Positions 43,772 through 53,200 of a DNA stretch of 64,000 nucleotides are shown here, one piece after another. Each line of letters begins with the position of its first letter. The first letter of the stretch is position 1. The notes under the pieces are model-generated. The model was not told the origin of the DNA. It ran no database searches and saw nothing but the letters and a program-made list of their open reading frames with translations. This stretch comes from Pacificispira sp040217575 (GTDB lineage Bacteria > Pseudomonadota > Alphaproteobacteria > UBA8366 > Aestuariispiraceae). The stretch is from the NCBI GenBank assembly GCA_040217575.1, contig JAVJPW010000005.1:62001-126000 (forward strand), in the 5' to 3' direction. The translations under genes and the position numbers were made by a program.

Positions 43772-44266
43772 TCAGGTATCCCGCGCGGTGCCGGCCCTGT
43801 ATTCACCGGTACGGCCGCCATCCTTATGCAGTAGACGGATCTCGTCGATCACCATCGCCTTGTCAGCCGCCTTCAGCATGTCATAGACGGTCAGGGCCGC
43901 CACGCTGACGGCAGTCAGCGCCTCCATCTCCACACCGGTGCGGCCTTTCAGCTTCACGGTCGCCGTAATTTCCACCGCGCATTCGGCTTCGTTCAGGGTC
44001 AGGTCGACCTTTACCGACGTCAGGGCAAGCGGATGGCATAGGGGAATCAGATCCGGGGTTTTTTTGGCCCCCATGATCCCGGCCAGTTGTGCAACGGTCA
44101 GGGGATCACCCTTTTTCACGCGGCCTTCGCGGATCAGCGCAACCGTATCCGGTGTTAATCGGACCCGTCCCGCTGCGGTCGCGGTCCGTTCGGTAATGTC
44201 CTTGCCCGAAACATCGACCATGACGGCATTCCCGTCAGCATCAAAATGGGTCAGTTTCTGGGTCAC
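43772..44266 (-). CDS. moaC: Cyclic pyranopterin monophosphate synthase MoaC
   Basis: This 164-residue enzyme forms cyclic pyranopterin monophosphate, the first stable intermediate of molybdopterin synthesis. Motifs are 'MVDVSGKDITERTATAAGRV', 'KKTPDLIPLCHPLALT' and 'GVEMEALTAVSVAALTVYDM'. The start is GTG at 44266 with AGGAGCC directly upstream. It lies nine bases after trpC in the trp-mo operon. Confidence 0.95.
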   Translation of the reverse strand: MTQKLTHFDADGNAVMVDVSGKDITERTATAAGRVRLTPDTVALIREGRVKKGDPLTVAQLAGIMGAKKTPDLIPLCHPLALTSVKVDLTLNEAECAVEITATVKLKGRTGVEMEALTAVSVAALTVYDMLKAADKAMVIDEIRLLHKDGGRTGEYRAGTARDT

Positions 44267-44274
44267 GTCGGCTC

Positions 44275-45081
44275 CTAAGCGGCTTCGGGTCGTGTCAGCA
44301 GCGCCTTCGTAGCACTGGCAACATCGTCTTGGCGCATCAAGGATTCCCCCACCAGGAATCGCTTCGCACCAACCCGTTCCATTCGGATCAAATCATTTGG
44401 ACCATAAAGGCCGCTTTCGGCAACCAGCGTACGGTCCGCGGGAACCATCCCGGACAGTTCCTCGGTGGTCTTAAGGTCGACTTCCAACGTCTTGAGATTG
44501 CGGTTGTTTACGCCAAGAAGCGGTGTTTTCGTCGCGGCCAGCGCGCGCTCCATCTCTTCGGCGTCATGCACTTCGACCAGGACATCCATACCCAGTTCGA
44601 CCGCTGTTCCTTCCAGTTCGGAGGCAATATCGTCGTTTAGTGCCGCCATGATCAAAAGGATACAGTCCGCCCCAAGGGCCCGTGCCTCGTAGACCTGATA
44701 GGGGTCCAGCATGAAATCCTTACGCAATACCGGCAAGTCCACCGCCGTACGCGCGGCCGTCAGATACTGATCCTTGCCCTGAAAGTATGGTTCGTCCGTC
44801 AAGATGGACAGGCATGCAGCGCCCCCCTTGCGATAGGCGCGCGCAAGGGCGACCGGGGCGAAGTCCGGACGGATAAGGCCCTTCGACGGCGATGCCTTTT
44901 TGATTTCGGCAATCAGCGCGAAATCACCGGCATCCGCCTTACGCGACAGGGCGGCGGCAAAACCGCGCGGGACCGGCGCCTGTGCGGCACGGTCCTTGAT
45001 TTCCTCCAGGGAAACGTCAGCCTTACAGGCCGCGATATGGTCGCGCTTGTCGTCACAAATTTTGGCAAGCACATCGCTCAT
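44275..45081 (-). CDS. trpC: Indole-3-glycerol phosphate synthase
   Basis: This 268-residue monofunctional TIM barrel converts CdRP to indole-glycerol phosphate in tryptophan synthesis. Motifs are 'FALIAEIKKASPSKGLIRPD', 'VLRKDFMLDPYQVYEARALG', 'LLGVNNRNLKTLEVDL' and 'LVAESGLYGPNDL'. The ATG overlaps the trpD stop (ATGA). trpF is not fused and not in the window. Confidence 0.96.
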   Translation of the reverse strand: MSDVLAKICDDKRDHIAACKADVSLEEIKDRAAQAPVPRGFAAALSRKADAGDFALIAEIKKASPSKGLIRPDFAPVALARAYRKGGAACLSILTDEPYFQGKDQYLTAARTAVDLPVLRKDFMLDPYQVYEARALGADCILLIMAALNDDIASELEGTAVELGMDVLVEVHDAEEMERALAATKTPLLGVNNRNLKTLEVDLKTTEELSGMVPADRTLVAESGLYGPNDLIRMERVGAKRFLVGESLMRQDDVASATKALLTRPEAA

Positions 45082-46112
45082 GCATCCGACCCTTCCTTGG
45101 GATAATCGTTCGTTACCCGAACAAGCGTTTCCAGGGCGGCCTTTGCCTTGCCCGTGTCGATCGCTTCGGCCGCGAGCGCGGCCCCCTGTTTCAGGTCCGG
45201 TGCCTTTTCGGATATCAAAAGCGCAGCAGCGGCATTCAAAAGGACAATGTCGCGATAGGCCGATGCATTACCGTCAAGAAGGGCGCGAATAGCGGCCGCA
45301 TTTTCCGCCGGCGTACCACCCAGAAGGTCATCCAGCTGCGCCCGCGGCAAGCCCGCATCTTCCGGCGTCACCTCGAACTCCCTCAGGGCGCCACCTTCCC
45401 ATGCGGCAACACGCGACGGGCCGGTGGTGCTTAATTCATCCATGCCGCTGTGGCCATGGACGACCCAGGCGCGTTCAGCGCCCAATCCACCCAGCGTTTC
45501 CGCCATCTTACCAATGAATTCCGGTCGGAAGCAGCCGATCAGATAGCGTTTTACCAGGGCCGGATTCGACAGGGGTCCAAGAATGTTGAATATCGTCGGG
45601 ACACCCAGTTCCACCCGGGTGGGCATCACGTTACGCATGGCCCCGTGATGACGCGGTGCGATCATGAAACCGATCCCGGCCTCGCGAATGGCGCGTTCGA
45701 TATTGGCGAATGGACATTCCAGGTCGACGCCCAATTGCGACAGGGCATCCGCCGTGCCGGACTTTGAAGATGCAGCTCGGTTCCCGTGCTTTGCAATGGG
45801 AACACTGCACCCTGCAACAACCAGCGCCGCGGCCGTCGATACATTGTAGGTTCCAAGCTTATCGCCGCCTGTCCCCACGATATCCATTGCGTTGTCTGGT
45901 GCCTGAATGCGGGACACTTTCGCACGCATCGTACGCGCTGCGCCCGTGATCTCGGACACGCTTTCGCCCCGGATACGAAGGGCCGTCAGAAAGCCCCCCA
46001 TCTGGGACGGTGTCGCGTCACCCGACATGATGATGTCGAACGCGCGTTCAGCTTCTTCAACGCTGAGTTCCGCGCCGGAGACGACCTTTGCGATCAAAGC
46101 TTTCATGTCCAT
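45078..46112 (-). CDS. trpD: Anthranilate phosphoribosyltransferase
   Basis: This 344-residue enzyme joins PRPP to anthranilate. The glycine-rich PRPP loop 'DIVGTGGDKLGTYNVSTAAA' and 'VAKHGNRAASSKSGTADALS'-type segment ('PIAKHGNRAASSKSG') are present, as is 'IFNILGPLSNPA'. It is separate from trpG, unlike the enterobacterial fusion. An ATG two codons downstream (46106) is an alternative start. Confidence 0.96.
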   Translation of the reverse strand: MDMKALIAKVVSGAELSVEEAERAFDIIMSGDATPSQMGGFLTALRIRGESVSEITGAARTMRAKVSRIQAPDNAMDIVGTGGDKLGTYNVSTAAALVVAGCSVPIAKHGNRAASSKSGTADALSQLGVDLECPFANIERAIREAGIGFMIAPRHHGAMRNVMPTRVELGVPTIFNILGPLSNPALVKRYLIGCFRPEFIGKMAETLGGLGAERAWVVHGHSGMDELSTTGPSRVAAWEGGALREFEVTPEDAGLPRAQLDDLLGGTPAENAAAIRALLDGNASAYRDIVLLNAAAALLISEKAPDLKQGAALAAEAIDTGKAKAALETLVRVTNDYPKEGSDA

Positions 46113-46133
46113 CGGCCTTGTATCCCCCCGTGT

Positions 46134-46709
46134 TCAATGTCGCGTGGCGTCGATGAAATTACGCAACAGGTCGTGCCCCGCGTCGGAAGCGATGCTTTCA
46201 GGATGGAACTGGACCCCGTGCATCGGCAATTCCCGGTGTTGAAGGCCCATGACCACGCCATCGTCCGTCCGTGCGGTTACTTCCAGGCATTCGGGGAGCA
46301 ATTGTTCCGCCACGATCAAGCTGTGATACCGCGCCGATCGAAGCGGGCTGGGCAGGCCGGCAAAAAGACCGCGACCGTCATGCAGAACCTCGGACACCTT
46401 TCCATGCATGGGTACCGGGCCGCGTTCGACCACACCGCCGAATGCATAGGCAATGGACTGATGACCCAGGCAAACCCCCAGCAAGGGAACGGAATCCACC
46501 GCGGCGCATTTGATCAGATCAACGCAGATCCCCGCCCTTGGCGGGTCGCAGGGACCCGGCGACAGAACAATGGCATCCGGCTTTTTCGCAATCGCTTCGT
46601 CCGGTGAGATCTTGTCGTTTCGAACAACCTCGCAATCCACACCCAGATCACCCAGGTAATGATAAAGATTGAACGTAAAACTGTCGTAATTGTCGATCAG
46701 CAGAAACAT
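46134..46709 (-). CDS. trpG: Anthranilate synthase component II (glutamine amidotransferase)
   Basis: This 191-residue class I glutamine amidotransferase supplies ammonia to TrpE. The nucleophile is Cys80 in 'LLGVCLGHQSIAYAFGG', with the His-x-Glu pair in 'GVQFHPESIASDAG'. The N-terminus 'MFLLIDNYDSFTFNLYHYLG' is typical. It may also serve para-aminobenzoate synthesis, as in many bacteria. It leads the trpG-trpD-trpC-moaC-moeA-lexA series, with a hairpin in its leader. Confidence 0.95.
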   Translation of the reverse strand: MFLLIDNYDSFTFNLYHYLGDLGVDCEVVRNDKISPDEAIAKKPDAIVLSPGPCDPPRAGICVDLIKCAAVDSVPLLGVCLGHQSIAYAFGGVVERGPVPMHGKVSEVLHDGRGLFAGLPSPLRSARYHSLIVAEQLLPECLEVTARTDDGVVMGLQHRELPMHGVQFHPESIASDAGHDLLRNFIDATRH

Positions 46710-46734
46710 GGACGAATGCCTCGAACAGACGGAT

Positions 46735-46754
46735 GCTGCCTTTGGACCGGCAGC
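46735..46754 (-). promoter_or_regulatory. Small hairpin in the trpG leader
   Basis: GCTGCC (46735-46740) pairs with GGCAGC (46749-46754) across an 8-base loop, 26 bases before the trpG ATG. No run of T follows. A possible short reading frame through it contains no tryptophan codons, so classic trp attenuation is not supported. Confidence 0.3.
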
Positions 46755-46950
46755 GTCCTTTCATTGCGCCAAGGCTTATAACAAGCAGTCAGGCGCGCGA
46801 AAAGCGATGTTCGATGAATGCGATACCGGAAGGTGAGGTTTGGTGCGTGTTCCGGAATCCGGGTATCCTGTTTGATGAATGGACAAAGGGCATAAGCTGC
46901 AGCGCATGTTTCGAAGACTGATGCAAAAACTTGACGGAAGGCGGCGGGAA

Positions 46951-48171
46951 ATGAACCGGGGTCCGGAACCCGCAGACGGCGCACGCATCGTTTATCGCGC
47001 CGTTCGTACGCCATTCTACCGCAAGCCGCGTATCATGATCCCCATAGCCGTGGTTTCCGTCTTCGTAATCGGGATCGGGATGGGGACGACACTGGGCCTC
47101 ATGTTGTCCCCGTCGTCGGAACCACCCAGCACCGAAGTGGCCCTGTCGGAACACGTTACACCGCAAGGGGCATCCGATACCGTCCCGTCCGGCGCCCCGC
47201 TTCCGGTTGCCGCATATGGGTCTGAACGCGCCCGCGAAGCCTATCAGGGTGCCCTGGATGAAATCGTCACACAGCCCAGCGAACCTGTCGAACCCGCTGC
47301 ATCTCCGCCCGTACCGACGGAAATCCATTCCTCCGACGATGATCCGGCACCGCCGCCGGAAAATTCGGCCCAGGATGCTGAAGAACGGTCCCTGACGCAG
47401 GATGTTCTGGCGGCATTGAACCCGCCGGATTCTTTGCCCGTGGATACCTGGCGTCGCTTCGCAGCGCGCAGCGTGCCGCCGGATGGCGGTCCCCGCATCG
47501 CGATCGTCATAGATGACCTGGGGATTGATCAGGAACGGTCCTTCCGGGCCGTCGAACTTCCCGCACCACTGACGCTTGCCATCATTCCCTACGGCCGGAA
47601 TCTTCCCGAACTGGCCCGTGCCGGACGGGAACGCGGGCATGAAATCCTGGTCCACATGCCCATGGCGCCATTGGGGCTGGGAATCGACCCTGGACCCAAT
47701 GCGCTGCACCGTGAATTGGGCGCGCAGGAGATTGCCCGGCGCATACAATGGAACCTGTCGCAATTCGACGGGTATGTCGGCGTCAACAACCATATGGGCA
47801 GCCGTTTCACCGCCGACAGGGAAAGCATGGCACTGGTAATTGCCGAAATCCGCCGGCGCGGCCTGCTTTACCTGGATTCGGTCACCACCCCGGAAACGCA
47901 AGGTTTCCGGCTGGCCGCCCAGGCCGGTGTCTTCCACGCGGTTCGCGATGTGTTCCTGGACAACATTCAGGATGCCGCCGCGATCCGACAGCAACTGGAT
48001 CGTGCAGAGCGGATCGCAAGGGAACAGGGCCATGCAATCGTCATCGGCCACCCGCATGACGAAACGCTTTCGGTCCTGACGGATTGGATATCACAGGCGC
48101 AGACAAGGGGATTTCAGCTTGTACCGCTAAGCGCGCTGGTCAGCCAAAACCCGACCGCATCGGAAAGCTAG
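46951..48171 (+). CDS. Divergent polysaccharide deacetylase family protein (YibQ-like)
   Basis: This 406-residue protein has a membrane anchor at about residues 28-50 ('IMIPIAVVSVFVIGIGMGTT') and a long Pro/Glu-rich periplasmic linker to about residue 160. The divergent deacetylase domain follows: 'IAIVIDDLGIDQERSFRAVE', 'HEILVHMPMAPLG', 'VGVNNHMGSRFTAD', 'VFLDNIQDAAAIRQQL'. The domain belongs to the NodB-like superfamily but its substrate is unknown; a cell-envelope role is likely. The ATG at 46951 has GGAAGG nine bases upstream; ATG at 46879 is a longer option. It lies on the strand opposite trpE and trpG, between them. Confidence 0.85.
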   Translation: MNRGPEPADGARIVYRAVRTPFYRKPRIMIPIAVVSVFVIGIGMGTTLGLMLSPSSEPPSTEVALSEHVTPQGASDTVPSGAPLPVAAYGSERAREAYQGALDEIVTQPSEPVEPAASPPVPTEIHSSDDDPAPPPENSAQDAEERSLTQDVLAALNPPDSLPVDTWRRFAARSVPPDGGPRIAIVIDDLGIDQERSFRAVELPAPLTLAIIPYGRNLPELARAGRERGHEILVHMPMAPLGLGIDPGPNALHRELGAQEIARRIQWNLSQFDGYVGVNNHMGSRFTADRESMALVIAEIRRRGLLYLDSVTTPETQGFRLAAQAGVFHAVRDVFLDNIQDAAAIRQQLDRAERIAREQGHAIVIGHPHDETLSVLTDWISQAQTRGFQLVPLSALVSQNPTASES

Positions 48172-48186
48172 GACGCCCCGAAACGC

Positions 48187-49695
48187 CTAGTTGAAGCCTG
48201 AGGAAAACCGCACCGCTTCCTGTGCCGCGCGCACCAGGGCACGGGCCTTGTTGACGCATTCCAGATGTTCGGAGTCCGGATTGCTGTCCGCCACGATTCC
48301 GGCGCCAGCCTGGACGATCATCTTGTTGTCCTTCACCACCGCGGTCCTGAGCGCGATGCATGTGTCCATGGACCCATCCGCCCCCAGATATCCAATACAT
48401 CCGGCATAAATGCCCCGGCGGTCCGGCTCCAGTTCTTCGATGATCTCCATTGCGCGGACTTTCGGTGCGCCGGATACGGTCCCCGCCGGAAAACCGGCCA
48501 TCAGGGCGGAAAGCGCACCCTCACCGTTCCGCAGACGTCCTTCGACGTTGGATACGATATGCATGACGTGGCTGTAGCGTTCGACGAAAAACTTGTCCGT
48601 AACGCGAATAGATCCGATTTCCGACACCCGGCCCGTATCATTGCGGCCAAGGTCCAGCAGCATCAGGTGTTCTGCCCGTTCCTTTGGATCGGCCAGCAAT
48701 TCTTCTTCCAGGGCCTGATCTTCTTCGCGGGTCTGACCGCGCGGGCGTGTCCCGGCGATCGGTCGGATTGTTACCGTACCGTCGCGCAACCGTACCAGTA
48801 TTTCAGGGCTGGACCCCACAATGGAGAATCGGCGGAATGCCAGATAGAACAGAAACGGGGACGGATTGGTCCGCCGCAACGCGCGATAGAGAGAGAAGGG
48901 AGGCAGGTCGAAAGGCATTTCAAAGCGCTGCGACAGCACGACCTGAAATATGTCGCCTGCCAATATGTATTCCTTTGCCCGTTCAACCATCGACTTGTAG
49001 TCGTCGGCAGGCATGTTCGACTGCGGCTCGATATCCGCTTCCTGTGCCGACCGGAGTTCCGCAGCATAGGGCAGGGGGCGCGCCAACCCGTCGCGCATGT
49101 CGGCAAGCCGTTCCAGCGCCTTTTCGTAGGCGGCGACCGCACTTGTATCTGCATTCGGGCGGACGGGGGTTACGATGGTCACGACATCTTCGATCGTGTC
49201 GAAAACGGCCACCAGTGTGGGGCGAATGAAAATCCCGTCCGGGACTTCAAGCACATCCGTATTCTCATCCGGAATGTCTTCGGACAGGCGCACGCAGTCA
49301 TACCCCATATACCCCACCAGCCCCGCGGCCATCGGCGGCAGGTCATCAGGCATGTCGATTGCGCTTTCCTTGTGCAGGGCACTCAACGATTCAAGCGTGG
49401 GAAGGGAATGCGATTCGAACGCCGTCGGGTCGATCAGGGCTTTTCGATTGACTTCCGCCTTGTCACCAAAACATCGCCAGATGACGTCCGGCTTCATGCC
49501 GATAAAGGAATAACGGCCGCGCACCGCGCCGCCTTCGACGGATTCGAACAGAAAGGAATCCGGTCGGCGGTCGGCGAGTTTCAGGAAGGCGGAAACCGGT
49601 GTCTCAAGATCAGCAACCAGACGCGTATAGACGACCTGCGGTAAACCGGATTCGTAGCGTTCAGTAAAAGTGTCGATATCCGGATAGCAGTCCAT
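48187..49695 (-). CDS. trpE: Anthranilate synthase component I
   Basis: This 502-residue chorismate-binding enzyme makes anthranilate with TrpG. Motifs are 'EYILAGDIFQVVLSQRFE', 'PIAGTRPRGQTREEDQALEE', 'LLDLGRNDTGRVSEIGSIRV', 'AGFPAGTVSGAPKVRAMEII' and 'VQAGAGIVADSNPDSEH'. The N-terminal 'FLFESVEGGAVRGRYSFIG' region holds the tryptophan feedback site in relatives. It starts 26 bases after ppiD and is separated from trpG by the deacetylase gene. Confidence 0.96.
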   Translation of the reverse strand: MDCYPDIDTFTERYESGLPQVVYTRLVADLETPVSAFLKLADRRPDSFLFESVEGGAVRGRYSFIGMKPDVIWRCFGDKAEVNRKALIDPTAFESHSLPTLESLSALHKESAIDMPDDLPPMAAGLVGYMGYDCVRLSEDIPDENTDVLEVPDGIFIRPTLVAVFDTIEDVVTIVTPVRPNADTSAVAAYEKALERLADMRDGLARPLPYAAELRSAQEADIEPQSNMPADDYKSMVERAKEYILAGDIFQVVLSQRFEMPFDLPPFSLYRALRRTNPSPFLFYLAFRRFSIVGSSPEILVRLRDGTVTIRPIAGTRPRGQTREEDQALEEELLADPKERAEHLMLLDLGRNDTGRVSEIGSIRVTDKFFVERYSHVMHIVSNVEGRLRNGEGALSALMAGFPAGTVSGAPKVRAMEIIEELEPDRRGIYAGCIGYLGADGSMDTCIALRTAVVKDNKMIVQAGAGIVADSNPDSEHLECVNKARALVRAAQEAVRFSSGFN

Positions 49696-49721
49696 GTCGA
49701 TTCACAAATCCCACACTGAAC

Positions 49722-51605
49722 CTATTGATAAATCTGTTCGATTGCCGCTGGATTCATGTCGACCGGATGTTCCGAAAGAAGCGCCGCCCCCAACTGCTGG
49801 CGCAAGTCTTCGCGCATTCCGTCAATCAGGCTTCCGGACAGGGCGTTGCGCAGCGTCTCCTCATCCTCAGAATCCGCCATATACGTATCCGTGACGCGCG
49901 CGATGATGATCGCATTGCCCGAAGGTTCGTAGTCCGCGCCGCCCACTTCCAGCAAGAAAAGCGCCTGTGCCAGTGATTCCGGCAGATTCGCGCCGGCCGG
50001 CCCGTCGCCGGTGCGGGCGAACCCCTCAATCGACCCTGTTTCGGCAAGGGGATAGAAGGACGCGAGTGTTTCCAAATCCGCCCCCTCATTCAACCTGTCG
50101 ACAAGATACGCGGCCGTCGTTTCAGCCCGTTCAAAGCGCGCCTCTTCCATCCAGCGTTCTTCCACCTCGGCGCGGACTTCTTCCAGGCTGGGGATCGCGG
50201 AAGGGATAATCTGATCGACACGGGCCATGAACATTGCGTTGGATTCTGTCGTCTCCAGGAAACTGACATCGCCTTCCTGCAAATCAAACACCGTCTCAAG
50301 GAACAAAAGGCCGCCCGGCAGGTCCATAAGGGGCGAACCGTTCGGCCCGTTTCCGCCGGCATCGACGGCATCAATGGTAACCGCCGGGTGCCCGGCCGCC
50401 GAAGCCGCTTCTTCCAAGCTCATGCCCTGCGCGAAACCGTCTTCCAGTTGATTGCCACGCTGGAATACTTCCTCGTAGGCACGATCAAGAGCCAAATCAT
50501 CGCGAATCTGGTCTCGCACATCGTCCAGGGTCGGTTCACTGGCCTCCGAAATCTCGGTAACGATGGCGATCGACCATCCGAAATCACCCTGAAATGCGGT
50601 GCTGACACCGGGTTCCGGAAGTCCGAATGCAGCTTCATCCAACGCGGCATTCGGAACCATACCTTGCGCAAAGCTTCCCAGCGGAATGACCGTGTAGCCG
50701 AGTTCTTCGGCTTTTGCCTCCACCTCGTCCAGCGGCACAGCGGACAATTCCGCTGCGGCGGCGGTGGCTTCGTCTTCATTGGCGAACAGGGCCTGAAGGA
50801 TTGTGCGTCGTTCCGGTTCCGAAAACTCACCCCGGCGCGCGTCAAATGCAGCGGCGATGTCTTCTTCCGAAATCTCAAGGGACGCGGCAACATCTTCCGG
50901 CGTGATCAGGGAATAGGTCACGGTGCGAAGTTCGGGACGGCGGAACTCTTCCTGCCAGTCTTCGTAAAATTCCTGCAATGTCGCATCATCCGGTGCCTCA
51001 GGCGCCGAAAGACTGTCGATCGGCAGGCTCATATATTCGGCGTTCCGGCGTTCAGCGAAATGGTTGAACATCAGTTGCACCAGATCTTCCGGCGCGGCAA
51101 CGCCTGCGGTCATGGCATCCAAAAGCTGGTTGCGTGCAATTTCCATACGCAGGAACTCAACATAGGCTTCTTCGGTATATCCGTTCTGGCGCAACGTATC
51201 GCTGAATCGCTGACGGCTGAATTCACCAGTAATTCCGGTAAATTCCTCGGCCCCCTCAATTGCACGGCGGACCATGCCGTCACTGGCGGTCAAACCCTTG
51301 CTTAACGCCTCTGCCTCGAACAATGCCCGTTCGGCCAGCGACTGCACCACTGCTTCGCCCAGTTGAAGCTGACGTGCGACATCCGGATCAACAGCGTTCA
51401 GACCCTGGTCCCGCAGAAGACGTTGATAGGCGTTGGCGAACTCCGAATAGCTGATTTCCCGGTCCCCGACTTCGGCTACGACGTTAGATGCGCCGCCGCC
51501 GGTCGTGTAGTCGGCAATACCCCATCCCAGAAAGCTCAGGACCAGCAAACCCAAAATTCCCTTCGCGAACCACGATCCCGTGGATGAGCGCATTTTCTGT
51601 AGCAT
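49722..51605 (-). CDS. ppiD: Membrane-anchored peptidylprolyl isomerase / SurA N-terminal domain protein (PpiD-like)
   Basis: This 627-residue protein has one N-terminal membrane helix ('GILGLLVLSFLGWGIADY'), a SurA-like chaperone region to about residue 240 ('DREISYSEFANAYQRLLRDQ'), a parvulin-like domain in the middle and further helical lobes. PpiD binds proteins leaving the SecYEG channel. The parvulin core looks degenerate, so isomerase activity is doubtful. The ATG at 51605 (MLQKMRSSTG) precedes the membrane helix; the frame upstream is basic and unlikely. It leads trpE and is divergent from tpiA. Confidence 0.9.
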   Translation of the reverse strand: MLQKMRSSTGSWFAKGILGLLVLSFLGWGIADYTTGGGASNVVAEVGDREISYSEFANAYQRLLRDQGLNAVDPDVARQLQLGEAVVQSLAERALFEAEALSKGLTASDGMVRRAIEGAEEFTGITGEFSRQRFSDTLRQNGYTEEAYVEFLRMEIARNQLLDAMTAGVAAPEDLVQLMFNHFAERRNAEYMSLPIDSLSAPEAPDDATLQEFYEDWQEEFRRPELRTVTYSLITPEDVAASLEISEEDIAAAFDARRGEFSEPERRTILQALFANEDEATAAAAELSAVPLDEVEAKAEELGYTVIPLGSFAQGMVPNAALDEAAFGLPEPGVSTAFQGDFGWSIAIVTEISEASEPTLDDVRDQIRDDLALDRAYEEVFQRGNQLEDGFAQGMSLEEAASAAGHPAVTIDAVDAGGNGPNGSPLMDLPGGLLFLETVFDLQEGDVSFLETTESNAMFMARVDQIIPSAIPSLEEVRAEVEERWMEEARFERAETTAAYLVDRLNEGADLETLASFYPLAETGSIEGFARTGDGPAGANLPESLAQALFLLEVGGADYEPSGNAIIIARVTDTYMADSEDEETLRNALSGSLIDGMREDLRQQLGAALLSEHPVDMNPAAIEQIYQ

Positions 51606-51905
51606 CGTTTTACCTGAACTCTTCTTCTTTGGGGTTGTGGGGGAAGGTCGTTCCTTTCCGACCCGAATTGCCGTCAGCCGTATTCCGTCCACTTGGCGGG
51701 AAAGCCCTGCCGTGACAGCGGCGGATCATAGAAGTCCGCCCCAATCCCCGCAATCGTGAATTGCCGCCGGAAATACTGCCGGTCCGTCGAATATCTGTCT
51801 TGCCGTTTGCGGTCAATCACGCTCGGATAGGAATAATCATTTCGCCGCCGGGCCGGTATCACCGTTCACCACCGGCACCCCCCTTGCAGCACAGGAGACC
51901 TTTGA
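51606..51905. other. 300-base spacer between ppiD and tpiA
   Basis: The spacer contains no convincing gene or RNA. It holds the candidate ppiD promoter listed separately, a short hairpin (51852-51857 with 51871-51876) in the tpiA leader, and the tpiA ribosome site CAGGAGA. No clear tpiA promoter could be picked out by eye. Confidence 0.6.
51788..51816 (-). promoter_or_regulatory. ppiD: Candidate promoter of ppiD-trpE
   Basis: On the minus strand TTGACC (51816-51811) and TATTCG (51793-51788) are 17 bases apart, roughly 180 bases upstream of the ppiD ATG. Confidence 0.38.
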
Positions 51906-52658
51906 ATGACATCGAAAGCGCTGATCGCCGGAAACTGGAAAATGAACGGTCTGCTGCAGGATGGGGTCGCACTCGCCAAGGCCGTTGCTGAAGGTGCGTC
52001 GTCGGTTTCAGGCAGTGATTTCGTTGTCTGCCCACCGGCGACGCTGTTGTTTTCGGTATCGCAGGCGCTTTCCGGCAGCAGTGTCGGCCTGGGTGCACAG
52101 TATTGCCACCCGGCAGACAGCGGCGCGCATACCGGCGACATTTCCGCGTCGATGCTTTCCGATGTCGGCTGCGGTTACGTAATTGTCGGGCATTCGGAAC
52201 GCCGCCAGGACCACGGCGAAACGGACGCGGACGTTCAGGCACAGGCAGCGGCCGTCCTCGCCGCAGGCATGACGGCCATCATATGCATCGGCGAAACGGA
52301 GGCAGAACGCGACGCGGGCGAAACGCTGAATCGAATTCGCGCCCAGCTGGACGGTTCGGTTCCAAATGGTGCGGCGACATCCAACACCATCATCGCTTAT
52401 GAACCTGTCTGGGCCATCGGGACCGGACGGACGCCCAGTGCGGAAGAAGCAAATGAGGTCCATGCCGCCGTGCGAAGCCACCTTTCCGGTATGATTGGCG
52501 GGGATGCGTCCGAACTGCGCATCCTCTATGGCGGGTCCATGAAACCCGGAAATGCAAGTGAGCTGCTGGCACAGCCGGATATCGACGGGGGACTGATCGG
52601 CGGGGCGGCATTGAAAGCGGACGATTTCCTGGCCATTGGCCGGGCGGCGGCCGGCTGA
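51906..52658 (+). CDS. tpiA: Triosephosphate isomerase
   Basis: This 250-residue TIM barrel interconverts dihydroxyacetone phosphate and glyceraldehyde 3-phosphate. The catalytic lysine lies in 'IAGNWKMNG', the histidine in 'VIVGHSERR', the glutamate in 'AYEPVWAIGTG', and 'ILYGGSMKPGN' closes the phosphate site. A strong ribosome site (CAGGAGA) precedes the ATG at 51906. Confidence 0.97.
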   Translation: MTSKALIAGNWKMNGLLQDGVALAKAVAEGASSVSGSDFVVCPPATLLFSVSQALSGSSVGLGAQYCHPADSGAHTGDISASMLSDVGCGYVIVGHSERRQDHGETDADVQAQAAAVLAAGMTAIICIGETEAERDAGETLNRIRAQLDGSVPNGAATSNTIIAYEPVWAIGTGRTPSAEEANEVHAAVRSHLSGMIGGDASELRILYGGSMKPGNASELLAQPDIDGGLIGGAALKADDFLAIGRAAAG

Positions 52659-52751
52659 TGCGTCCAAGAGCATAGAACGTGCTTAATCCCTTTTCAAAGC
52701 GGGGTCGAAGGGTTACATAGCGCCGCATTCAGCGAGTACCGGAGCCAATCG

Positions 52752-53081
52752 ATGGAAAACATCCTGCTTGTCGTTCACCTGATGATCGCGATCGCGCTGG
52801 TCGCGGTCGTGCTTCTGCAGCGTTCCGAGGGCGGCGCGCTCGGCATGGGCGGCGGTTCCGCCGGCGGTGGCATGGGCATGTTCTCTGCGCGCGGCGCGGC
52901 AAACGCACTGACCCGGACGACGGCGATCCTGGCGGTTTGCTTCATTCTGACCAGCCTGGGGCTCGCAATCCTTTCGGGCAGCGCACGGGAAAGCGAATCG
53001 ATTTTGGATTCGGCTCCTGAACAGCTTGAAGAAGTGTTCGAAGAAGAAACCGATCCGGGTGCGGTTCCGACGACTGAATAG
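52752..53081 (+). CDS. secG: Preprotein translocase subunit SecG
   Basis: This 109-residue SecG has two membrane helices ('ILLVVHLMIAIALVAVVLLQ' and 'AILAVCFILTSLGLAI') joined by the glycine-rich loop 'RSEGGALGMGGGSAGGGMG', and an acidic C-terminal tail. It is the small subunit of the SecYEG protein channel. tpiA-secG-pyrG is the usual alphaproteobacterial order, and a terminator follows. Confidence 0.96.
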   Translation: MENILLVVHLMIAIALVAVVLLQRSEGGALGMGGGSAGGGMGMFSARGAANALTRTTAILAVCFILTSLGLAILSGSARESESILDSAPEQLEEVFEEETDPGAVPTTE

Positions 53082-53107
53082 TCGAAAAACCTAGTGAATT
53101 CAGGGGA

Positions 53108-53134
53108 GGCGGCAGTCGGGCCGCCTTTTCTTTT
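53108..53134 (+). terminator. Rho-independent terminator after secG
   Basis: GGCGGC (53108-53113) pairs with GCCGCC (53120-53125) over a 6-base loop and is followed by TTTTCTTTT. It is 26 bases after secG and isolates pyrG transcription. Confidence 0.85.
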
Positions 53135-53200
53135 GGTTCGGTCTGACAGGTCGCTTAAATCCCCTTGTCAGACCCTAGTCTAAGGGTAGAGTGGCCTCCC

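Noticed and set aside
48265..49644. A 459-codon open frame on the plus strand over trpE
   Set aside because: It mirrors the conserved trpE codons and shows no protein-like motif.
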